Assembly: GCA_030037525.1 (NCBI GenBank)
Contig: JASHRC010000184.1
Location: 1 to 64,000, forward strand
From: Candidatus Acidiferrales bacterium
GTDB taxonomy: Bacteria; Acidobacteriota; Terriglobia; Acidiferrales; UBA7541
Direction: 5' to 3'
Length of the DNA stretch: 64,000 bases
A program made the translations under genes and the position numbers. A model generated the notes under the pieces. The model was not told the DNA's origin, did no database searches, and worked only from the letters and a program-made list of their open reading frames with translations. Shown here in pieces: positions 22,595 through 31,185 of the stretch (within the stretch, counting starts at the first letter, position 1; every line of letters begins with the position of its first letter).

Positions 22595-24189
22595 GCGTGT
22601 GCCTTTCGCAACCCTTTGGGCCACACGCCGCAGCGGCCCGGAGAAAGGATGCCGTTGGGATCGACGGCGTCTTTGATCGTCTCGTGAAAGTGGCGCAGGG
22701 CGTGGTTGTTAAAGGAATAGACGTCGGAAACGGTATCCATGAAGGCCGTGTGGGTGCGGTATTCGCCCCAGCCGTGCTCGGCCGCCGCCTTCACCAAGCC
22801 TCTGAAGACCTCGCGGCTTCGTCTGTTCTTCTCCACGTCGTGGTAGATCGGGAAGCCGCACAGGATCACAAAGGATCGGGGGAAGAAGGACGAGGGGAAA
22901 ACGAAAATCTGGTTGATCGCCGGCACTCCCATATCGTGGTACGCCTGGCCGAAGACTCTTTGGGCCTCGAAGACAGCTTCGCCGGTCATGGGAATGATCG
23001 GTGAAAACCACATGTGGCCTTCACTGCGCCCCATGAGCCCGAAAATCGTGAGGCTGGGAATGCCGAACTGCCGCTTTGGCAGTTTGTCCACGTCCTTGGG
23101 ATCGTAGGGGAGCTGGTAGGTCGGGCCTTCGACGAACGTCGCGCCGGATATTTTCGAATATTTTTCCTTGGCGCACTCCCACTCGGCCTCCACGACCTTC
23201 GGCGGGCCGTAGAAGTTCATTTGGCAATTCCAATAGGGGAGATTTTGGTCCCGCCCGATTTCTTCCAACTCCTCGACGGAAGGCCCGCCCGGTGTCGCGA
23301 CCAGCGCCGCGCCGCCGCCCGTCGCGCTGCGCACCGCTCCGGAGGCAAGCAGCGGGCTTCCGATGGTCGTGGTGCCCTGGACGAGGTTGGAATTCATCAG
23401 GTAGTTCAGCGTTTCGACCAGCGGAACGAGGTCATCGTGGCGCCTGACCGCGACGGTGCCGGACTTGAAACCCTCCGGCTCCGGCAAGAGCCAAAAGCCC
23501 ATCTTGGTGACAACGCCGAAATTGCCCTGCGAAAACATGCCGTCGACATAGGGGCCGAAACCGTAGCGATACTGCTGCCAAGTGTGCGAGCCGGGCAGCG
23601 CGCCCATGCCGGTGCGAACGATCTCGCCGTCCGCCAGAACCACTTCCATGCCACAGTGCGCGTCGAAGTGATCGCGCAGTGGAGTATAACCGCCGCCGCG
23701 GTCGAGCGCGTTGCCGATAAGGCTGCCCCACCCGGGATCGGGGACGTCGATCCAGACCTTTAGTCCCTGATCCTGAATGTAGCGGTACAAGTCAAAGTAG
23801 CTAACCCCGGGCTCCACCAGCGCATAGTGATTCTTATCGTTGACCTCCAGTATCCGGTCCATCCGTTTGAGGTCCAGAACCACGCTGCCGCCCAGCAGAG
23901 GCGCCGACCCGCCGTAGCCCAAATTCTTGCCCGTCGAAATGGTCCACAGAGGGATTTTGTAAGTGTTGGCGATCTTGACGGCTGCCACTACCTGCTCGAC
24001 ATCTGCGGGAGCCACGGCGGAGGAGGGAACTGGCTCGATGTCCTCGTGCCAGAAAGGGGAATAGGAGTCGCGATAGAGGTCGACGTCCTCATCGGAGGTG
24101 AACACCCACTCGTGGCCGAGCGCTTCTTGCCACTGCTCGATGGCGTCGGAAAAATCCTTGGGCGTTACGCCCGGCGGAACTCTCATCAC
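22591..24189 (-). CDS. FAD-linked oxidase, vanillyl-alcohol oxidase/4-cresol dehydrogenase flavoprotein type (copy 2)
   Basis: Same motif set as copy 1 (GKNLGYGGSAPLLGGSVVLDLKRMDRILEVNDKNHYALVEPGVSYFDLYRYIQ, GHMWFSPIIPMTGEAVFE). Confidence 0.92.
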   Translation of the reverse strand: MMRVPPGVTPKDFSDAIEQWQEALGHEWVFTSDEDVDLYRDSYSPFWHEDIEPVPSSAVAPADVEQVVAAVKIANTYKIPLWTISTGKNLGYGGSAPLLGGSVVLDLKRMDRILEVNDKNHYALVEPGVSYFDLYRYIQDQGLKVWIDVPDPGWGSLIGNALDRGGGYTPLRDHFDAHCGMEVVLADGEIVRTGMGALPGSHTWQQYRYGFGPYVDGMFSQGNFGVVTKMGFWLLPEPEGFKSGTVAVRRHDDLVPLVETLNYLMNSNLVQGTTTIGSPLLASGAVRSATGGGAALVATPGGPSVEELEEIGRDQNLPYWNCQMNFYGPPKVVEAEWECAKEKYSKISGATFVEGPTYQLPYDPKDVDKLPKRQFGIPSLTIFGLMGRSEGHMWFSPIIPMTGEAVFEAQRVFGQAYHDMGVPAINQIFVFPSSFFPRSFVILCGFPIYHDVEKNRRSREVFRGLVKAAAEHGWGEYRTHTAFMDTVSDVYSFNNHALRHFHETIKDAVDPNGILSPGRCGVWPKGLRKAHA

Positions 24190-24209
24190 CCACTCGGCTC
24201 CTCTGGCGA

Positions 24210-24611
24210 TTACGGTCTGTTGTTGCGCGTCAGATATGCGACGATTCGGTCGAGTTCCGGGTCGCTGATTTCTGTCTTGCGGAAATTCGGCATGACGGTA
24301 ATTCCATTGCGGACGTACATCTTGATTAGTTGCGGCGTCAAATCCGTGCGTTTGTCAAGCAGCGCCGGCAAGGCGTCTTTGTACTTCGCCTGGAGAGCAA
24401 TCGTGCCGGGCCTACCGACGCCTTCGCCGTGGCAGGCCGAGCAGTACTTTTGATATTCGACGTAGCCGCGACTCTGGCCTTCGCCGGAGATGGTCGTCGT
24501 GGTCCAGGAGGAAGCGATTCTCTCTCCTTGCTGTTGTGGTGGGTGGGGGGAGGCGGCACCGGGTTGCGTGGCGAGCGCGAAAGCAAGCGAAGCCAGGAAC
24601 CCACTCCTCAT
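24210..24611 (-). CDS. Small c-type cytochrome, PchC-like partner subunit (copy 2)
   Basis: Signal peptide MRSGFLASLAFALATQPGAA; CSACH haem motif; VMPNFRKTEISDPELDRIVAYL; ATGA overlap with the upstream flavoprotein gene. Confidence 0.88.
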   Translation of the reverse strand: MRSGFLASLAFALATQPGAASPHPPQQQGERIASSWTTTTISGEGQSRGYVEYQKYCSACHGEGVGRPGTIALQAKYKDALPALLDKRTDLTPQLIKMYVRNGITVMPNFRKTEISDPELDRIVAYLTRNNRP

Positions 24612-26260
24612 GCCTGCTGGCTCCTTAAATGCTTCGGCCAAATTCCGTAGCGGCCCGCCGAGAGAATCCCGTTGGGATCGACCGCATCCTTGAGCGTTTG
24701 GTGGAAACGAAGCAGGGCGTGATGGTTGTAGGAGTAGGTGCTCATGATCGCTTCCTGATAGGCGGGGGCGGTGCGGTATTCCCCCCAGCCGTGCTCCGCA
24801 GCCCTTTCGACCAACTTTTTGAACGCCTCGCGATTTTTCTTGTTCGTTTCGATGTCGCGAGTCACCGGAAACGCGAAGATAAAAATGAACGCCCTCTCCC
24901 AGTAACACGACGGCAGGCTGAATGCCAGCGCCGGCAACCCGAACTCCTTGGCCGCCTGGTTGAACACGCGGTTGGCTTCAAAGATGGCCTCGCCGGTCCG
25001 CGGGATGATGGGGGAAAACCACATGTGTCCGTTCGTTGGCTGGGGATTGGTGCGCGATCGCGCGCCGATGGAGAACATCGCGAGGCTGGGGATCCCGAAT
25101 TGCGGCTTGTGAACCTTTTCGTGCTCCTCGGGAGTGAGTGGAAGCTTGTAGGATTCGTTGTCAACAAACCTTGCGCCGGAAATGGCGGAGAACTTCCCTT
25201 TCGCGAATTCCCAATTCGCCTCATTCGCTTTCGCTGGACCGTAGAAGCTGAGCTTACAGCTCCAGTAACTGACGCCTTTGCGCAGGGCGTAGGCCTCCAG
25301 CTCCGGCGAATAGCCCGCCTCGGAGTTTCCGAGCAAACCGGAAAGCTCGGCGTCTGGCGGAGGCGGGCCGTCGCCGCTCATCCAAGCGGCTATTTCCGAA
25401 ATCATCGGAATCTGGAGCAGCGGGCTGCCGAGGTCCGGCATGCCGTTGGTGGCCCGCGTGTTTTCCAGGTAGTTCAGAATCTTAACCAGCGGAACCAGGT
25501 CCGCATGCCTCGGCACGTACACCGTCCCGGAGAGATAGGCGTCCGGTTCCGGCAGGAGCCAGAAGCCCATCTTGGTGACCACGCCGAAATTGGACTGCGA
25601 AAAAATGCCGTCCACCCACGGGCCGAAACCGCTCTTGTAGTTCTGCCAAGTCCGGGAGCCGGGCATTGCTCCCATGCCGGTGCGGATGATTTCGCCGCTC
25701 GCGAGCACAACCTCCATCCCGCAGTGCGAGTCAAAATGGTTGCGAAGATGCGCCATCAGATACCCGCCGCCGCGGTCGAGCGCGTTGCCCACCGGGCTGC
25801 CCCAGCCCGGATCGGGCACATCGACCCAGAGTTTCAGCCCTTTCTCCTGAATGTAACGGTAGAGATCAAAATAGCTGACGCCGGGTTCGACCAGGGCGTA
25901 GGCATTCTCCTCGTTCACTTCGAGAATGCGATTCATTCGCTTAAGGTCCAGAACCACACTGCCTGAGTACACCGGCGCCGCTCCGCCGTAACCCAGATTC
26001 TTCCCGGTCGATACCGGATAGATCGGAATCTTGTATTGGTTTGCCGTGCGCACAACCTTCTGCACCTGGTCGACTCCGTCGGGAGCCACCGCAGCGGAAG
26101 CCACTAGTTCGTCGGGCTCGCCGAGAAACGGAGAGTACGGATCGCGGTAGAGCGCAACGTCTTCATCGGATGTGAAGACCCATTCCTTGCCGACGGCATC
26201 TTCGAATTCGCTGATCGCCTTTGCGAAATCGCTCGGACTCACACCTGGAGGGACTTTCAT
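24608..26260 (-). CDS. FAD-linked oxidase, vanillyl-alcohol oxidase/4-cresol dehydrogenase flavoprotein type (copy 3, proximal)
   Basis: GKNLGYGGAAPVYSGSVVLDLKRMNRILEVNEENAYALVEPGVSYFDLYRYIQ; GHMWFSPIIPRTGEAIFE; GWGEYRTAPAYQE. Confidence 0.92.
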   Translation of the reverse strand: MKVPPGVSPSDFAKAISEFEDAVGKEWVFTSDEDVALYRDPYSPFLGEPDELVASAAVAPDGVDQVQKVVRTANQYKIPIYPVSTGKNLGYGGAAPVYSGSVVLDLKRMNRILEVNEENAYALVEPGVSYFDLYRYIQEKGLKLWVDVPDPGWGSPVGNALDRGGGYLMAHLRNHFDSHCGMEVVLASGEIIRTGMGAMPGSRTWQNYKSGFGPWVDGIFSQSNFGVVTKMGFWLLPEPDAYLSGTVYVPRHADLVPLVKILNYLENTRATNGMPDLGSPLLQIPMISEIAAWMSGDGPPPPDAELSGLLGNSEAGYSPELEAYALRKGVSYWSCKLSFYGPAKANEANWEFAKGKFSAISGARFVDNESYKLPLTPEEHEKVHKPQFGIPSLAMFSIGARSRTNPQPTNGHMWFSPIIPRTGEAIFEANRVFNQAAKEFGLPALAFSLPSCYWERAFIFIFAFPVTRDIETNKKNREAFKKLVERAAEHGWGEYRTAPAYQEAIMSTYSYNHHALLRFHQTLKDAVDPNGILSAGRYGIWPKHLRSQQA

Positions 26261-26276
26261 CGTTAGCGGCCCGGTC

Positions 26277-26876
26277 CTATGTGCGGCAAACCGGTGCGAT
26301 CAACCAGGAGATCAGATGTTCCGGGTCGTCGGCGTGCTTGACGGTTGGCCCAATGACATTTGCCAGGGAGGCCTGCAACCGGGTGGCCGGACATCGCGTG
26401 ACCAGGCCGGCCATCTGCTGGGCCCAATGGGTCTCGTGACTGAGCCTTACCGCCTGCCTCAGCATCGAAGTAGGACCCGAGAGCGCGTGTTCGATCGAGC
26501 CACCGGGCAAGAAGCGATGATCGGCGCGAAAAACCACGCGCATCCGCTGGTCCCAGGCCAGCCTCTCCAGGCAGAAAATCGCTCCGTGTGCCGTCATCCC
26601 TGCAATGGCGGCGGGCCCTTGTTTCCAGCGGGCATAGAGATCGTGGTACCACAAGTCGGTCATGTCCCCTTGGATCGGGTGAACGGGGAGGCCCAATCGC
26701 TTGGCTTCTTCCGCAAAGGCGCGGCTTGCGGTAAACCTTTCGTCAAAAACCATTTTGTATATGGGTGTCCGGGACTCGCCGTTCTCGGCGGAAGGTGCGC
26801 AGGGAGGGACCTGCGCCGGAATCGGCAGGGCCAGTGCTGCAATCCCCATCTGAAGAAACTCTCGCCGGCTTGCCAT
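26277..26876 (-). CDS. Tat-signal protein of unknown function, first gene of the flavocytochrome operon
   Basis: N-terminus MASRREFLQMGIAALALPIPAQ matches a twin-arginine signal; start trimmed to the ATG at 26876; 17 nt before the next gene. Confidence 0.72.
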   Translation of the reverse strand: MASRREFLQMGIAALALPIPAQVPPCAPSAENGESRTPIYKMVFDERFTASRAFAEEAKRLGLPVHPIQGDMTDLWYHDLYARWKQGPAAIAGMTAHGAIFCLERLAWDQRMRVVFRADHRFLPGGSIEHALSGPTSMLRQAVRLSHETHWAQQMAGLVTRCPATRLQASLANVIGPTVKHADDPEHLISWLIAPVCRT

Positions 26877-27196
26877 CTGCTTGGTCTCCTTGATCTCCGA
26901 AGGGCTGTAGCGCGGGCGAAGTTTGCACGCAGCAGACCGTGTGTCAAGAGGATTCTCGTGACGGTGGGACCGAGTCACGATTCCCTGTTGGCAAACTCGA
27001 CAACGGGTGCGGGGCGCCCAAATGCCTCTGGCGGAGATCGCATTGGACTCGGGTTTCTTTGGCCGGGCACCTATAACGCGCAGCGTAAAACAGACGACGG
27101 GCCTGACCCCGGGCGAGTAGCGAAGGGATTCAAGAAAACGTGATAGCCTACCGGTCGCATGAATGGCGACGAAGGTTCAGAATCGAGGAGGATGCG

Positions 27197-28408
27197 GTGA
27201 AAAAAACGCCATTTCTGCTGGGAATTTCTGCATTGGCGGTGACTGCTCTGGCAGGCAATTCCGGCAGCACATCCGACAATTCCTATCGCGGCTCGGTTCC
27301 CTTCGAGTTAGTCGTTAAACATATTCTGCTGAATATCAGCGTCGGGAATTTACGCCCGTTGCCGTTCATCCTGGATACGGGTGACGAATTTGCCATCATT
27401 GATCTCGATCGGGCGAAACAGCTGGGCCTCACGCTGCAAGGAGATATCCAAAGCGGCGGAGCCGGGGCAGAGGTCCTTCATGGCGCCTATGTGCGAGGCT
27501 CGTCGTTCACGATTCCTGGATTAAGTGGTTTTTCACAGCCAATGACACTTGCATTCCCCCTCAAAAGCCTGGAGGCGCCACTCGGCCACGAGGTCGACGG
27601 AATCATCGGCGGCGACTTCATCAAAGAATTTGTGGTTGAGCTCGACTACCAATCGCATGTGGTGCGTCTGTATGACAAATGGACTTTCCGGTACTCGGGA
27701 CATGGACAAAGTATCCCGATGGAAATGAATGCGGACGGTCACCCGGTCGTGGAAGGAGAGGTCACGCCTGAGGGCGGAGAGCCTCTTAAAGGAAAATTTT
27801 TGCTCGATATCGGGTCAAGCGCCTCGCTGGCGCTCTATAGTCCATTTGTTGCTGCGCATCATCTTCCTGGTCCAAAGCTGAAAACGATTCGAGCGATCGG
27901 CGCCGTAGGAGCTGGGGGCCAGCTCCAAGCACAGATCGGACGGGTCGCGGAATTGAAAATTGGTGAGTTTAAGCTGGCCCAGCCGATCACCCTATTCTCG
28001 CAAGACAAAGCGGGGGCTTTTGCGAGATCCGATACTCAGGGCAACCTCGGAGAGCAAGTTCTGAGCCGGTTCACCCTGTTTCTTGACTACAGCCATGGCC
28101 GCATTATTTTTGAACCGAACAAGGATTTTGGTCGACCTTTCGCGCCTGCGTTTGCGGGTGTGGTTCTGGAAGGCACCGGAGACAACTACAAGATTTTTCG
28201 CGTTAAAGACGTGCTCGAAGACTCTCCAGCATCGGAAGTGGGACTTCAGAAGGGCGACGTAATTGCGGCTGTTGACGGCCGCCCTGCATCGGCGCTTTCC
28301 CTGAGCGAGGTTGTGGAGATGTTTGAGCGTCCCGGTCGGTACAGTCTGGATGTCGAGCGGGGCGACAGGAAGCTGCAGGTTGCCCTGGGTCCCCGGCGTT
28401 TGATCTGA
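27197..28408 (+). CDS. Secreted retropepsin-like aspartyl protease with C-terminal PDZ domain
   Basis: Signal peptide; PFILDTGDEFAIID and FLLDIGSSASLALYS; C-terminal VLEDSPASEVGLQKGDVIAAVDGRPAS PDZ motif; GTG start. Confidence 0.82.
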   Translation: MKKTPFLLGISALAVTALAGNSGSTSDNSYRGSVPFELVVKHILLNISVGNLRPLPFILDTGDEFAIIDLDRAKQLGLTLQGDIQSGGAGAEVLHGAYVRGSSFTIPGLSGFSQPMTLAFPLKSLEAPLGHEVDGIIGGDFIKEFVVELDYQSHVVRLYDKWTFRYSGHGQSIPMEMNADGHPVVEGEVTPEGGEPLKGKFLLDIGSSASLALYSPFVAAHHLPGPKLKTIRAIGAVGAGGQLQAQIGRVAELKIGEFKLAQPITLFSQDKAGAFARSDTQGNLGEQVLSRFTLFLDYSHGRIIFEPNKDFGRPFAPAFAGVVLEGTGDNYKIFRVKDVLEDSPASEVGLQKGDVIAAVDGRPASALSLSEVVEMFERPGRYSLDVERGDRKLQVALGPRRLI

Positions 28409-28566
28409 GATTCTTCGGTTCTTAAAAGGCGATCTTTATCTGCTCCCTACTCGAAGCCGAAGCTTTCGGCACTCCGGTTTTGCGCCTTTATGAGACCGGC
28501 TCCAGTGTATCGTCGAGCCTGCAGGCGCTCGACAACGCTCTTGAGCCGAGCGGCATCCGATGTCCC

Positions 28567-29205
28567 ATGAGAAGAATTGGGGGAAGCCTCATCCTGTTTT
28601 GGCTTGCGCTGTTTGCCGGGCGCATGGCGATGGCCCAGTCCGGTCCTCGGGCGGGCGGGCCCAGCGATTCGCTTCCGCGGGATCAGCACGAGGGAATGAC
28701 GATTTCCGTGGACTCTTATAGTGACGCCAACCGCGCGAAGGAAAGGTTTGGCAAGGCCGATCCCGTGCCTGTCGGAATCTTGCCGCTGGAGGTGATTCTC
28801 ACCAACTCTACGACTGAGCCCATCCGCATCGACATGGAATCGGTTCAGCTGTCCGTTCACTTCGAAAACGGGCAGCGGCAGGATATCGATTGGCTGCCCA
28901 TCAGCGAGGTGGCGAGGATGGTGGCGCATCCCAAAGGACCCTCCAATCCGCATGCGCCTCGCTTTCCGATCGCCCCCCCGACCGGAGCGGACACCAAGAC
29001 CGACAAACTCATAGAGACTTTGCGTCCGTTCGCGCTCGACGTGAGCATCATCCCTCCGATGGCGACGATTCACGGCTTCTTGTTCTTCGACTTGAACCAC
29101 GATTTATCGCTCGCCCAGCACTCTAGCCTGTACGTTCCGAACTTGACCAACGTGCCCGAGCGGAAGCCGCTGATGTTTTTTGAGGTGCTTCTCGGTAAGA
29201 ACTGA
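28567..29205 (+). CDS. Secreted protein of unknown function
   Basis: Signal peptide MRRIGGSLILFWLALFAGRMAMAQ; start trimmed from 28480. Confidence 0.6.
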   Translation: MRRIGGSLILFWLALFAGRMAMAQSGPRAGGPSDSLPRDQHEGMTISVDSYSDANRAKERFGKADPVPVGILPLEVILTNSTTEPIRIDMESVQLSVHFENGQRQDIDWLPISEVARMVAHPKGPSNPHAPRFPIAPPTGADTKTDKLIETLRPFALDVSIIPPMATIHGFLFFDLNHDLSLAQHSSLYVPNLTNVPERKPLMFFEVLLGKN

Positions 29206-29415
29206 TGGGCTTGCGGCCTCGCCAGCCCGCGATTACGCATGCGCTTGAACTTCCTTCGCGGCAATAAATATGGGTGGCCCAACCTGCACTGCGGGGCTTG
29301 GCGCACCTGACGACGACTGCAGGACTACACGCTTGCGCTTCCACGCTGCAGCCAATCGGTCCGGGCGCCTGCCCGTATTTGCCTGTGGCTCCCTAAGCAG
29401 GTATGATGAGTTCCC

Positions 29416-31185
29416 ATGCCGAGCGCGTCGAAATGGGCCTTGCTGGTTCTCCTCGCTGCTTTGTTTAGTTCGGCCGCTTCAGCCGATAAGATTCAAACCC
29501 TGCCGGTGGCCGACATTCACCCGGGAATGAAGGGCGTTGTTTATACGACTTTCGACGGGGATCAGATCGAAAAGGTCGATCTTGAGGTAATCGGCGTTCT
29601 GCACAACGCGATTGGTCCGAAGTTAGATGTGATTCTGGTCCGGCTGCTCGGTGACAAGGTCGCGCGAACCGGCGTGGTTGCCGGGATGAGCGGCAGCCCT
29701 GTATACATCGACGGCAGGCTTGTGGGCGCGCTTGCCCTGAAGCTGGGCAGTTTCACGAAAGAAGCGATTGGCGGCGTTACTCCCATTGCGGACATGCTGG
29801 AGATCGAGCAGGCCCCGGCCACACCCGCGCCGGAACCTAAAGCGCCCGCCGCAACGCGCCTGGCTCTACCCCAGGCCTTTGCAGAAGAGGTAGCCTCGGG
29901 CTCGGGCGAGTTTCTCGTGCCGATTGACACTCCACTGGTCACCACCGGTCTTTACCCCGATACTCTGGCGCGATTTGGCAAGGAGTTTTCCGCGTGGGGC
30001 ATGACGGCGATGGCCGGCGGCACGGCCCCATCCTCTCCGAGCGATCCGGATCTGAAGCCCGGCGACATGGTCGGCATCGATTTAATCCGCGGTGATCTAT
30101 CGATCAGTTCAGGCTGCACGGTAACCACTGTGGTGGACGGGCGCATTCTGGCATGCGGTCATGCGCTGTTCGGATTCGGCTCGATCCAGATGCCGCTCTC
30201 GCGCGCGCACGTATTGATGACTCTAGCTTCTGCGGCGGCTTCGACCAAGGTCATCACCACCGGGGGAACGATTGGCACACTGACCGAAGACCGCCAGACG
30301 GCGGTGATGGGCACGCTGGGCGCCCCTCCAGCGATGATTCCGCTCAACGTGACCTTGGATACGCCTTCCGAGCAGAAGAAATACCATTTCGAGGTGATCG
30401 AGAGCCCGCAGCTGACTCCCGCGCTGGTTGCGGCCGCTGCCTATAACGGGATCATTGGCAGTCCGGCCTATGGCGAGGGACCCATGCTGCAGATGGACGG
30501 CGCCATTGACCTCAAAGGTCACACCCCGGTGCAACTCGAGGATCTTTTTGTGCCTGTCGACCCGGCGACACCCGCCGCTTTCTATCTCGCCACCGAGGTG
30601 CAGAGCGCCTTCTCGCGAATTTATTCGAATCCCTACGAGCTGCCGCAGATTGAGCGTATTGACCTGCGCGTCGAAACGCTTGCGGAACGCCGCTCGGCCG
30701 AGATCGACGGTGCCTGGATCGAGCGCACGATGGTGCACCCCGGGGAAACTCTCGATGTGAAAGTTTTGCTGCGGCCCTATCGGGGCGACCCGTTCATTCA
30801 ATCGGTTCCCATCACCATCCCGGCACAGACCGCGCGCGGCAACTTGGAGTTGGTGATCAGCGATGCGGAGTTTCTCAACCGCAACGTCCAGTCGCTCGCG
30901 TCTACGTCTCAGGGGCAGTTGACCAGCCTCGAGCAATTGATCCAGTTGCTCAACCGCGAGCGCCACAACGACCGCCTGTACGCCACTCTCCTCCAGCCGA
31001 CACCGACCGTCTTCGTCGAAGACAAGGAAATGCCCAACGTCCCCGCATCTGCGATCAGCGTGCTCGACCAGCGCCAGACCTCCTATGGCGCGCGGTTGCT
31101 GTGGCAGTCCACGGCGGGCCAATGGTCGGTGCCCATGCACCAGGTTATAACAGGCCAGCACATGCTGGCGCTCACGGTGAAGTGA
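29416..31185 (+). CDS. SpoIVB-like (S55) peptidase domain protein, secreted
   Basis: IHPGMKGVVYTTFDGDQIEKVDLEVIGV; VVAGMSGSPVYIDGRLVGAL; HALFGFG; signal peptide. Confidence 0.85.
   Translation: MPSASKWALLVLLAALFSSAASADKIQTLPVADIHPGMKGVVYTTFDGDQIEKVDLEVIGVLHNAIGPKLDVILVRLLGDKVARTGVVAGMSGSPVYIDGRLVGALALKLGSFTKEAIGGVTPIADMLEIEQAPATPAPEPKAPAATRLALPQAFAEEVASGSGEFLVPIDTPLVTTGLYPDTLARFGKEFSAWGMTAMAGGTAPSSPSDPDLKPGDMVGIDLIRGDLSISSGCTVTTVVDGRILACGHALFGFGSIQMPLSRAHVLMTLASAAASTKVITTGGTIGTLTEDRQTAVMGTLGAPPAMIPLNVTLDTPSEQKKYHFEVIESPQLTPALVAAAAYNGIIGSPAYGEGPMLQMDGAIDLKGHTPVQLEDLFVPVDPATPAAFYLATEVQSAFSRIYSNPYELPQIERIDLRVETLAERRSAEIDGAWIERTMVHPGETLDVKVLLRPYRGDPFIQSVPITIPAQTARGNLELVISDAEFLNRNVQSLASTSQGQLTSLEQLIQLLNRERHNDRLYATLLQPTPTVFVEDKEMPNVPASAISVLDQRQTSYGARLLWQSTAGQWSVPMHQVITGQHMLALTVK

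Noticed and set aside
24629-25966. Long plus-strand ORF (445 aa)
   Set aside because: Antisense to flavoprotein copy 3; Arg/His-rich translation with no recognisable motif.
28456-28470. Hairpin GCCGAA-GCT-TTCGGC after the aspartyl protease gene
   Set aside because: Three-base loop and no clear T tract; too weak to call a terminator.
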